Of a stretch of DNA of 31,210 bases, positions 18,544 to 25,310 are shown in pieces (position 1 is the first letter of the stretch; every line of letters starts with the position of its first letter). The notes under the pieces are model-generated. The model was given only the letters and a program-made list of their open reading frames with translations, did not search any database and was not told the DNA's origin. The stretch is from JAYQUR01 sp038133505. Its GTDB lineage: Bacteria; Pseudomonadota; Alphaproteobacteria; MPNO01; UBA830. The DNA is taken from the NCBI GenBank assembly GCA_038133505.1, contig JAYPTI010000016.1, positions 1-31,210 of the forward strand, written 5' to 3'. The position numbers and the translations under genes are program-made.

Positions 18544-20124
18544 TTACCGCCCCACCGCGGACGCCTCGCGCCGCGTGTCGGCCGCGCCCGTCAGCACGCC
18601 GTTGTCGAGAATCTCGATGGTCTTGGCGGAGCCGAAATAGGAGGCGCCCGAGCCGTGCTTCACCGTGTGCCCGCGGCGGGCGAGCTCGTTGGCGATCTCC
18701 TCGGAGTAGCCGTCTTCCAGCATGAAACTCCCGTCGAGGCCGACCGACCAGCGGGGGTATTCGATGGCGCTGGTCAGCTCCATGCCCCGGTCGACGAGGT
18801 TGGTCAGCACCTGCACCATCGACAGCGTCTGGCCGGGCCCGCCGGGCGTCGTCATCAGGTATTTCGGCTTGCCGCCCTTGAGCACCATCACCGGGTTCAG
18901 CGTGTGCGAGGGGCGCTTGCGCGGCGCGACGTTGCGCGGATCGTTCGGATCGACGCGGAAGCCCGTCATCCGGTTGTTCATCAGGATGCCGGTGCCGGGG
19001 TCCATGAAGGCGCTGCCGAACACGTGGAAGACCGACTGGACGACCGACATCGCGTTGCCCTCGCCGTCGGCGATGACGATGCATGACGTGCCGCCCTTGT
19101 TCTCGAACGTCTTCGGATCGGTGCCGTTCACCACGCAGTCCTGGAGCTGCGCCGTCGTCTCGGCTCCCAGCAACCGGTCGACCGGGATGTCGACGACGCG
19201 CGGGTCCGAGATATAGGGCTGGCCGAGCGTGAAGGCGCCCTGCATGGCGCGGATCAGGTAGTCGAGCCTGTCCGTGTCGTTGTCGGCGAGCTGCTCGGTC
19301 GTCAGGGCGGAGAGCCCGTTCAGCTGAAGCAACATCAGCATGCCGTAGGAGTTCGGCGGCATTACCTGAACCGTATGGCCGCGATAGTCGGTCGACAGCG
19401 GCTCGACCCATTCGGGCTCGTAGCCCGCGAATTGCTCGGGGCCGAGAAGCCCGCCGTTGGCGCGTGCGTATTCGCCGATGGATTTCGCGATGTCGCCCTC
19501 GTAGTACGCTGCGCTCCTGCCGTCCCGGATCTTGCGGAGCGACTCGGCGAGCGCCGGCTGGCGCAGGATGTCGCCGGCCCGCATCCGGTTGCCGTCCTTG
19601 TCGTAGTAAAGCGCGCGGCAGGCGGGATCGGCCATCACGTCGGTGCGGAACAAATCGAGCCCTGCCGTCATGACGCGCGAGGCGGGATGCGCCTCTGCCG
19701 CATCGATGGCGTCGTCGAACAGCTCGTCCCACGGCAGCTTGCCGTATTTTTCGTGCAGCCGTTCCCAGCCGCGCACCATGCCGGGCACGCTGACCGCGTT
19801 CGGCCCGCGGTCCGGGATGCCGTCCTTGTAGTATTCGTCGGTCGCGCCGTCCGGCGCGTGGCCGGTAGCGTTGAGGCCGATGGTCTTGCCCGCCTTGGCG
19901 TCGTGATAGAGGAAGAACGCGTCGCCGCCGATCGAGGTCGCCTGCTGCAGGACGACCGACAGCGTCGCCGACGTCGAGATCATCGCATCGACGAGCGAGC
20001 CGCCGCGGTCGAGGGTGCGCAGCCCCGCCGTCGAGGCCAGCGAGTGGCCGGACACCACCATTCCCTTGGTGCCGTATACGGGGGTGCGCGCCAGCCGCAC
20101 GCCGGCAAAGACATCGGTCGCCAT
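18544..20124 (-). CDS. Gamma-glutamyltransferase family protein, without signal peptide
   Basis: An Ntn-hydrolase of 526 aa that is expected to cleave itself into two subunits before the catalytic threonine. That residue appears to be T346 in ENKGGTSCIVIADGEGNAMS, in register with the TTHYSVVDxxGNAVS region of the E. coli enzyme. MNNRMTGF and TTPGGPGQTLSMVQVL match the small-subunit motifs. The usual large-subunit start (VSGHSLASTAGLRTLDRGGS, SIGGDAF) is intact. Unlike classical GGT it has no signal peptide, so it is probably cytoplasmic. Members of this family split gamma-glutamyl amides or acylated amines; some are cephalosporin-type acylases. AGGGAGAG precedes the ATG at good spacing. First gene of the three-gene operon. 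Confidence 0.9.
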   Translation of the reverse strand: MATDVFAGVRLARTPVYGTKGMVVSGHSLASTAGLRTLDRGGSLVDAMISTSATLSVVLQQATSIGGDAFFLYHDAKAGKTIGLNATGHAPDGATDEYYKDGIPDRGPNAVSVPGMVRGWERLHEKYGKLPWDELFDDAIDAAEAHPASRVMTAGLDLFRTDVMADPACRALYYDKDGNRMRAGDILRQPALAESLRKIRDGRSAAYYEGDIAKSIGEYARANGGLLGPEQFAGYEPEWVEPLSTDYRGHTVQVMPPNSYGMLMLLQLNGLSALTTEQLADNDTDRLDYLIRAMQGAFTLGQPYISDPRVVDIPVDRLLGAETTAQLQDCVVNGTDPKTFENKGGTSCIVIADGEGNAMSVVQSVFHVFGSAFMDPGTGILMNNRMTGFRVDPNDPRNVAPRKRPSHTLNPVMVLKGGKPKYLMTTPGGPGQTLSMVQVLTNLVDRGMELTSAIEYPRWSVGLDGSFMLEDGYSEEIANELARRGHTVKHGSGASYFGSAKTIEILDNGVLTGAADTRREASAVGR

Positions 20125-20322
20125 TCGGAACTCTCCCTGTTGAAGACGGGAATGTCCGAAACGGAGGGCAGGGAGTCAATGCGAAGCGGTGCGCCGTGCG
20201 GGCAACAGCCTCTATGCCGGTCAGGAATCGTTCTGTAGTAAACCTGCCTGTAGGAAAGCGTCACGGGGGTGAACGCTCGGGGCGTGATTTCCCCGTTTCG
20301 TAGAAGGGCCGACCCGATTATT

Positions 20323-20339
20323 TGTAAATTTATCTTACA
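20323..20339. promoter_or_regulatory. Inverted repeat, candidate activator site
   Basis: TGTAA (20323-20327) and TTACA (20335-20339) form an inverted repeat with a 7-bp spacer. Its centre is about 98 bp before the predicted start of the sigma54 transcript, the distance at which sigma54 activators usually bind. Which protein binds is not known. Confidence 0.45.
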
Positions 20340-20402
20340 TATTTTGGCATCACTGTTATTGATTTCACCATTAAACATTTGAAAAATATAAATACTATGA
20401 AT

Positions 20403-20418
20403 TGGCACGCAGATTGCA
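20403..20418 (+). promoter_or_regulatory. Sigma54 (RpoN) -24/-12 promoter
   Basis: TGGCAC at 20403-20408 is the -24 element and TTGCA at 20414-20418 the -12 element, separated by exactly 5 bp, a full match to TGGCAC-N5-TTGC. The predicted transcription start is near 20429, 46 bp before the ATG at 20475. Such a match by chance in a GC-rich genome directly upstream of a gene is unlikely. PEP-CTERM genes are known in other bacteria to be driven by sigma54 with the PrsK/PrsR two-component pair. Confidence 0.8.
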
Positions 20419-20474
20419 TAGAGACTTTTACGGGATGATCCGTTGAAAGTAAGCAAAACAAAGGCAGGGGCACC

Positions 20475-21056
20475 ATGCACAAAATTCTCAAATCCTTCAC
20501 GCAAGTCGGCATCGCGGCTTTTCTGGCCGTTTCGTTGAGCGCGGCATTCCAGAGTGTGAGCGCGGCTCCGATTCTCGACGAGGTCACCTTTACGCTGAAT
20601 CCCGGTACCACCGTGGCCGACAGGCCTTATATCAATACGGTATCGGCCGGGGCCGAATTCTCGGTACTTGATCCGACATCGATATTTTCCTGGGTCGTCG
20701 ACATTAACGACTCGGGGACGGGTACGGTCCTCGTCGATATCGTCGGTACCCGGCTGGCAATTTCGACAGCTGGCTTCAGCGATGTATTCGAACTGTCGAA
20801 TATGTCCTGGATCGGCGGCCGCGGATCGATTATCGATGCGACGATCGTCAGCCACAATTTCTCGGGTATTGCCGGTCCTCCCTCGGTGAGCTTCACCGGG
20901 AACAGCGTCGTGTTCGACACGAACAATTTCGGCGCCGGGTTCGAAACGACCTTCGTCCAGATCGCCGTTACGACCGTTCCCGAACCGGCAGCGGTGGCTG
21001 TTCTCGGTCTCGGTCTGGTCGCCCTCGGTTGGATGCGCCGGCGCTGTTTGGTCTGA
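20475..21056 (+). CDS. PEP-CTERM sorting-domain protein (exosortase substrate)
   Basis: A 193-aa exported protein. Residues 1-30 are a signal peptide (MHKILKS, hydrophobic stretch, then VSA before APILDE). The C-terminal tail is a textbook PEP-CTERM signal: VPEP at 168-171, a hydrophobic helix VAVLGLGLVALGW and the basic cluster MRRR. Exosortase recognises and cuts such tails, and the proteins are usually linked to exopolysaccharide or biofilm matrix. The body (about 32-165) is Ser/Thr/Gly/Asp-rich with alternating hydrophobics, likely beta-sandwich, and has no Cys; no known domain is recognised. AGGGGC precedes the ATG. The gene is clearly AT-richer than its neighbours. No exosortase, PrsK or PrsR gene is in the window. 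Confidence 0.85.
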   Translation: MHKILKSFTQVGIAAFLAVSLSAAFQSVSAAPILDEVTFTLNPGTTVADRPYINTVSAGAEFSVLDPTSIFSWVVDINDSGTGTVLVDIVGTRLAISTAGFSDVFELSNMSWIGGRGSIIDATIVSHNFSGIAGPPSVSFTGNSVVFDTNNFGAGFETTFVQIAVTTVPEPAAVAVLGLGLVALGWMRRRCLV

Positions 21057-21080
21057 TCTGCGTCGGATACCGTAGAAGGA

Positions 21081-21113
21081 CGGCGGCCCGCATGGGCCGC
21101 CGCTTTTCTTTCC
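21081..21113 (+). terminator. Intrinsic terminator after the PEP-CTERM gene
   Basis: A 9-bp stem, CGGCGGCCC (21081-21089) with GGGCCGCCG (21094-21102), closes a 4-nt loop and leads into CTTTTCTTT. It is 24 bp past the stop codon, so the PEP-CTERM gene is a single-gene transcription unit. Confidence 0.88.
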
Positions 21114-21213
21114 GGTCGGCAGGCAACCGTCCCGCAAGATTCTCCTGCGTTCCCGGGACAATTTCGGCTACCAATTGGCCAGGGACGAAAAACAGCAGGC
21201 GAGGGAACGCGGA

Positions 21214-21645
21214 ATGGCTTTCAGTCAGCGGATCAAGGATCTGATCTTCAACGCGCACAAGGACCACTGCGTTTGCATGCTGGGCACGATCGGCCCGGAC
21301 GGGCCGAACATCAGCCCCAAGGGCAGCATGATCGTACTCGACGACGAGCACCTGGCCTACTGGGAGCGCGCGAAGAAGTCGTCGCTCGACAATCTTCGGG
21401 CGAACCCGAAGGTCGTCGTGATGTATTCCAACAAGGCGATCTACGAGAACGGCGAGTTCGAGCATCCGGGCGGCATCCTGCGCTTCTACGGTACCGCGGA
21501 GATCCACGAGCGCGGCGAGTTCCGCGACAAGATCCGCACCATGCTGCAGGAGCGCGAGATCAACCATGACGGCGCCGAGGAAGGCTACGCCGTCGTCATC
21601 AAGCTCGACCGGGCCGAGAACATGCGGGGCGTTCACGTCAACTGA
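21214..21645 (+). CDS. Pyridoxamine 5'-phosphate oxidase-like flavin-binding protein
   Basis: A small split-barrel protein of 143 aa. I prefer ATG 21214 (MAFSQRIKDLIFNAHKDH), which has GAGGGA 7 nt before it; a TTG at 21175 would add 13 residues. The pattern VCMLGTIGPDGPNISPKGSMIVLDDEHLAYWERAK split across residues 20-55, then NLRANPKVVVMYSN and LRFYGTAEIHERGEF, is that of the PNPOx-like FMN-binding family. Members bind FMN, F420 or haem and act as oxidases or reductases of small molecules; they rarely make PLP. The MetE-like gene starts 34 bp downstream with its own strong ribosome binding site, so the two are probably co-expressed. Substrate unknown. Confidence 0.85.
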   Translation: MAFSQRIKDLIFNAHKDHCVCMLGTIGPDGPNISPKGSMIVLDDEHLAYWERAKKSSLDNLRANPKVVVMYSNKAIYENGEFEHPGGILRFYGTAEIHERGEFRDKIRTMLQEREINHDGAEEGYAVVIKLDRAENMRGVHVN

Positions 21646-21679
21646 TCGCGCCCCAAGCGCCGAGACCGGGGAGGAAACC

Positions 21680-22720
21680 ATGACCGCGCATGACGTCCAT
21701 ATCGTCGGCAGCGTGCCGCTGCCGGATGCAGAGACCGTCTTCCGCACGCTGGGCGAGACGCTCGGGCCCTACGTGAAGCGCCTGCCGGACGGCGAGACCG
21801 GCGAGCGGCTGCGCTGGATCTTCTTTCTCGAGCCGGTGTTTTCGGAAAATCCCGCCTTCGAGCGCGTCGACGACCAGTTCCGGCTGCACGAGACCGCCGT
21901 GCCGATGCAGCGCTACCGGATCAGGGACGGCGTGAACCCGGCCGACATCGAGCTCGGCAACCTGCTCTATGCCGACTACGCCATCGCGTCGTGGGAGATT
22001 TTCAAGCGCCTCAAGGACGAGGGCGCGGTGCCCGCGGACTGCCGTTTCCAGGTCGATTTCGCGCCCGGCCATTCGCCGATCCGCGGCTTCGTCGCCGACG
22101 CGGATCAGCCGGTCGTCGAGGCGCTGTTCGACGAGGGTCTCAAGCGCGAGATCGACCGCATCGCCGCCGCCGTCCCGCACGATCAGCTCGCGATGCAGTT
22201 CGACACGGCGTCGGCCGTCTTCTTCCACCTGGAACGCGGCGAGCCGACACGCTACGGCGCGACCAAGGACGAGATGCGCGCGACCTTCGCCGGCCAGCTC
22301 GTCAATCTCGGCGACCACGTGCCGCCCGGCGTCGAGCTGCTCTATCACCTGTGCTACGGCGACAACAACCACCGCCACTCGATCGAGCCGACCGATACGG
22401 GAGACATGGTCGCGATCTCGAACATCGTGTCGGCGAATATCGCGCGCACGATCGAGCTGATCCACATGCCCGTCCCGCGCGGCCGCACCGACGACGCCTA
22501 TTTCGAACCGCTGAAGGACCTGAAGCTCCGCCCCGAAACCGAGATCAGCCTCGGCCTCGTCCACTACACCGACGGCGTCGAGGGGACGCGGCGGCGCATC
22601 GCGACCGCCCGCAATTATCTTGAAGACTTCGCCATCGCCACCGAGTGCGGCTTCGGCCGCCGCGACCCGGCGACCCTGCCGGAGCTGTTACGGTTTCATG
22701 CGGAGGTGGCGGCGGGGTAG
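21680..22720 (+). CDS. MetE/UROD-superfamily zinc methyltransferase-like protein
   Basis: A 346-aa protein with the look of the C-terminal catalytic barrel of cobalamin-independent methionine synthase. The start ATG 21680 follows GGGGAGGAAACC; the upstream in-frame start at 21566 runs inside the previous gene. The N-terminus VHIVGSVPLPDAETVFRTLG and LPDGETGERLRW recall the MetE substrate loop. Zinc ligands appear conserved: H223-x-C225 in YHLCYGD, matching H-x-C of MetE, and C323 in TECGFGRRD, matching DCGLKTR. It lacks the N-terminal half of MetE and is too short to be a full methionine synthase. It may move methyl groups from an unusual donor, but no reaction can be named. The preceding gene is a PNPOx-like flavoprotein. 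Confidence 0.75.
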   Translation: MTAHDVHIVGSVPLPDAETVFRTLGETLGPYVKRLPDGETGERLRWIFFLEPVFSENPAFERVDDQFRLHETAVPMQRYRIRDGVNPADIELGNLLYADYAIASWEIFKRLKDEGAVPADCRFQVDFAPGHSPIRGFVADADQPVVEALFDEGLKREIDRIAAAVPHDQLAMQFDTASAVFFHLERGEPTRYGATKDEMRATFAGQLVNLGDHVPPGVELLYHLCYGDNNHRHSIEPTDTGDMVAISNIVSANIARTIELIHMPVPRGRTDDAYFEPLKDLKLRPETEISLGLVHYTDGVEGTRRRIATARNYLEDFAIATECGFGRRDPATLPELLRFHAEVAAG

Positions 22721-22723
22721 CGC

Positions 22724-23893
22724 CTAGCCCCCCAACCGCGTCTCCACCAGGGTCGCCCAGTAGCTCGCGCCCAGCGGCAGGATCTCGTCGTTGAAGTCGT
22801 AATGCGGGTTGTGGAGCATGCAGCCGCCCTCGCGGGGGCCGTTGCCGATCCACATGTAGGCGCCCGGCTTCTCGTTGAGCATGAAGGCGAAGTCCTCGGC
22901 GCCCATCATCGGGTCCTTGTCGAGATGGACGTTGGCCTCGCCCGCGACCTTGCGGGCGACGGCGGCGGTGACGTCGGTCTCGCCCGCGTCGTTGATGGTC
23001 GGCGGGTAGCGGCGCTCGTAGCGGATCTCGGGGGTGACCGCGAAGGCGGCGCAGATGCCCTCCGTGATCCGGCTGATCTCTGCCTCGATATGGTCCTGCG
23101 TCTCGGGCGTGAAAGCGCGCGCGGTGCCGCGGATGACGACCTCCTCGGGGATGACGTTCCACGTGTCGCCGGCGTGCATCTGGGTGACGGTGACGACGGC
23201 CGCGTCGAACGGGTTGACGCTGCGGCTGACGATCGACTGCAGCGCCGAGACGAGCTGCGCGCCCGCGACCACCGCGTCGCGGCCCAGATGCGGCGTCGCG
23301 GCATGGGTGCCGTTGCCGGTCAAGGTCAGTTCGAAGATGTCGAACGAGGCCATGATCGGGCCGGGACGGATCGCGAACTCACCCGCCGGGATGCCCGGCA
23401 TGTTGTGGAGGCCGTAGACGGACTCGACCGGAAACTTCTCGAACAGCCCGTCCTCGATCATCACGCGCCCGCCGCCCTCGTTCTCCTCGGCCGGCTGGAA
23501 GATGAAATGGACGGTGCCGGCGAAGTTCTTCGTCTCGGCGAGATACTTGGCGGCGCCGAGCAGCATCGTCGTGTGCCCGTCATGGCCGCAGGCGTGCATC
23601 TTGCCCTGGTTGGTGGAGACGTAGTCGACCTCGTTCTTCTCAAAGACGTCGAGGGCGTCCATGTCCGCTCTCAGCGCAATCGCCGGTCCGGGGCCCTTTG
23701 CGCCCTCGAGCGTGCCGACGACGCCCGTCCTGGCGAGCCCGCGATGGACCTTGATGCCGAAATCGTGGAGCCGCAGCGCGACGTAGTCCGACGTCTGGTG
23801 CTCCTCGAACGCGGTCTCGGGATGGGCGTGGATATGACGCCGCCACCCGGTCATTTCGTCCTGAAACTCGGCGATGCGGTTGATGATCGGCAT
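22724..23893 (-). CDS. M20 family amidohydrolase (hippurate hydrolase/HipO-like)
   Basis: A 389-aa cytoplasmic dinuclear-metal hydrolase of the M20D type, which removes an acyl group from an N-acyl amino acid. Metal ligands and catalytic residues are present: HAHPETAFEEHQT at 22-34, HACGHDGHTTML at 100-111 with the Cys/His ligands, PAEENEGGG at 134-142 with the Glu pair, THAATPH in the dimerisation domain, and GAEDFAFML near the end. RWRRHIHAHPE-like starts are standard for HipO/AmhX. GGAGG lies 11 bp before the ATG. The stop codon is 3 bp from that of the convergent MetE-like gene. Hippurate or indole-acetyl amino acids are possible substrates; not resolvable here. Confidence 0.92.
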   Translation of the reverse strand: MPIINRIAEFQDEMTGWRRHIHAHPETAFEEHQTSDYVALRLHDFGIKVHRGLARTGVVGTLEGAKGPGPAIALRADMDALDVFEKNEVDYVSTNQGKMHACGHDGHTTMLLGAAKYLAETKNFAGTVHFIFQPAEENEGGGRVMIEDGLFEKFPVESVYGLHNMPGIPAGEFAIRPGPIMASFDIFELTLTGNGTHAATPHLGRDAVVAGAQLVSALQSIVSRSVNPFDAAVVTVTQMHAGDTWNVIPEEVVIRGTARAFTPETQDHIEAEISRITEGICAAFAVTPEIRYERRYPPTINDAGETDVTAAVARKVAGEANVHLDKDPMMGAEDFAFMLNEKPGAYMWIGNGPREGGCMLHNPHYDFNDEILPLGASYWATLVETRLGG

Positions 23894-23909
23894 GGTCGGC
23901 GGCCTCCGT

Positions 23910-23934
23910 CTATGATGGTATTTCTATAACATAG
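23910..23934. promoter_or_regulatory. Inverted repeat in front of the M20 gene
   Basis: CTATGAT at 23910-23916 and ATAACATAG ending at 23934 give an imperfect inverted repeat, CTATGNT-N11-ANCATAG, 17 bp upstream of the minus-strand start at 23893. The stretch is AT-rich within a GC-rich setting, so it may be the -10 region or an operator. Confidence 0.35.
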
Positions 23935-23984
23935 GACGTTGCGCGATGCGCATGGCAGCGCCATTTGCCAACGCCGCATCCTTG

Positions 23985-24002
23985 TTTTACATATGTGTAA
24001 AA
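23985..24002. promoter_or_regulatory. Palindromic operator candidate in front of the acyl-CoA dehydrogenase
   Basis: TTTTACA (23985-23991) and TGTAAAA (23996-24002) are perfect 7-bp arms around TATG. The site ends 30 bp before the ATG at 24033, in a divergent promoter region. Length and symmetry fit a dimeric repressor of the TetR or GntR class, common regulators of acyl-CoA genes. No regulator gene is nearby. Confidence 0.55.
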
Positions 24003-24032
24003 TTCCCTTCGTGCTCTATCAAGGCAGCCGTC

Positions 24033-25187
24033 ATGACCGATGAATATGCTGATATCCGGGAACAGGTTCAGAAGCTCTGCGCCCAGTATCCCGGCGAATA
24101 CTGGCGCAAGCTCGACGCCGAGCGCGCGTACCCGACCGAGTTCGTCCGGGCGCTGACCGAGGCAGGCTATCTCTCCGTCCTGATCCCCGAGGAATACGGC
24201 GGTTCCGGCCTCGGCATCACGGCCGCGTCGGTGATCATGGAGGAGATCCAGAAATCCGGCTGCAACGGCGGCGCCTGCCATGCCCAGATGTACACGATGG
24301 GCACCGTGCTGCGTCACGGCACCGAGCAGCAGAAGCAGGAATACCTGCCCAAGATCGCGACCGGCGAGCTGCGCATGCAGGCATTTGGGGTAACGGAGCC
24401 GACCAGCGGCACCGACACGCTCAGCCTGCGCACGACGGCGGTGAAGGACGGCAATGCCGGCTATGTCGTCAACGGCCAGAAGATCTGGACGTCGCGCGCC
24501 GAACATTCGGACCTGATGCTGCTGCTCGCGCGCACCACGCCGCGGGACCAGGTCGAGAAGCGCACCGACGGGCTGTCGGTGTTCATCGTCGACATGCGCG
24601 AGGCGCTCGGCAACGGGCTCGACATCAAGCCGATCCGCACGATGATCAACCACGCGACGACCGAGGTGTTCTTCGACGATCTGAAGATTCCCGCGGACTC
24701 GCTCGTCGGCGAGGAAGGCAAGGGCTTCCGCTACATCCTCGACGGAATGAACGCGGAGCGTATCCTGATCGCATCCGAATGCATCGGCGACGCGCGCTGG
24801 TTCATCCAGAAGGCGACCGACTACGCCAACGACCGCAACGTGTTCGGCCGCGCGATCGGCCAGAACCAGGGGATCCAGTTCCCGATCGCCGAGGCCTACA
24901 TGCAGACCGAGGCGGCGGCGCTGATGGTCGCCGAGGCGGCGCGCAAGTTCGAGGCGGGCGAGCCGTGCGGCGCGGAAGCGAACATGGCGAAGTATCTCGC
25001 CTCGGAGGCGTCGTGGAAGGCGGCCGACATGTGCATGCAGACGCACGGCGGCTTCGCCTTCGCCGAGGAATACGACGTCGAGCGCAAGTTCCGCGAGACG
25101 CGCCTCTACCGCATCGCGCCGATCTCCAACAACCTCGTGCTGTCCTTCGTCGGCGAGCACGTGCTGGGCCTGCCGCGGTCTTATTGA
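24033..25187 (+). CDS. Acyl-CoA dehydrogenase (IVD/LCAD-type catalytic position)
   Basis: A 384-aa FAD-dependent acyl-CoA dehydrogenase. ATG 24033 (MTDEYADIREQVQKL) is preferred; an ATG at 23946 would place 29 odd residues over the operator. Family marks are IPEEYGGSGLGI at 51-62, GVTEPTSGTDT at 119-129, RNVFGRAIGQNQGIQFPIAEAYM and CMQTHGGFAFAEEYDVER. The usual C-terminal catalytic Glu (xEGTxEI) is absent: the segment reads YRIAPISNNLVLSFVGEHVLGLPRSY in two pieces. Instead E242 in GMNAERILIASE sits where isovaleryl- and long-chain acyl-CoA dehydrogenases carry their base. A branched or unusual acyl-CoA is therefore plausible. The CoA-transferase gene follows after a palindromic repeat. Confidence 0.92.
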   Translation: MTDEYADIREQVQKLCAQYPGEYWRKLDAERAYPTEFVRALTEAGYLSVLIPEEYGGSGLGITAASVIMEEIQKSGCNGGACHAQMYTMGTVLRHGTEQQKQEYLPKIATGELRMQAFGVTEPTSGTDTLSLRTTAVKDGNAGYVVNGQKIWTSRAEHSDLMLLLARTTPRDQVEKRTDGLSVFIVDMREALGNGLDIKPIRTMINHATTEVFFDDLKIPADSLVGEEGKGFRYILDGMNAERILIASECIGDARWFIQKATDYANDRNVFGRAIGQNQGIQFPIAEAYMQTEAAALMVAEAARKFEAGEPCGAEANMAKYLASEASWKAADMCMQTHGGFAFAEEYDVERKFRETRLYRIAPISNNLVLSFVGEHVLGLPRSY

Positions 25188-25208
25188 TGGTCTCGCTCTG
25201 TTGCCTCA

Positions 25209-25307
25209 CCCCCTCCCTAACCCTCCCCCTGAAGGGAGAGGGGATCAGAGGTTTGCGTGCGGCACGACTAAGTCCCCTCTCCCGGAGGGGGAGGGCTAGG
25301 GAGGGGG
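25209..25307. repeat. Palindromic REP-like intergenic repeat element
   Basis: A 99-bp element has pyrimidine-rich left arm 25209-25244 and nearly complementary right arm 25273-25307, leaving a 28-bp loop. The arms begin CCCCCTCCCTAACCCTCCCC and end with the complement of it, with only a few mismatches. This C-rich/G-rich palindrome is of a type seen dispersed between genes in many proteobacterial genomes. It fills almost the whole gap between the acyl-CoA dehydrogenase and the CoA transferase, and its right arm ends 3 bp before the ATG at 25311. The transcript would form a very stable hairpin. No second copy is in the window. Confidence 0.85.
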
Positions 25308-25310
25308 CGA

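Larger units (their letters stand above)
20125..20474. promoter_or_regulatory. 350-bp divergent regulatory region
   Basis: This region lies between the GGT-like gene (left) and the PEP-CTERM gene (right). It holds a direct repeat CTGTAG(T/G)AAA at 20233-20242 and 20248-20257 with a 15-bp period, nearer the GGT side; a TGTAA-N7-TTACA inverted repeat at 20323-20339; a strongly AT-rich stretch 20318-20400; and a sigma54 promoter at 20403-20418. No ORF of interest is present. Confidence 0.6.

Noticed and set aside
21566..21679. Longer N-terminus for the MetE-like protein
   Set aside because: It lies wholly within the preceding gene and reads Ser/Thr-rich; ATG 21680 has a strong ribosome binding site and matches the family start.
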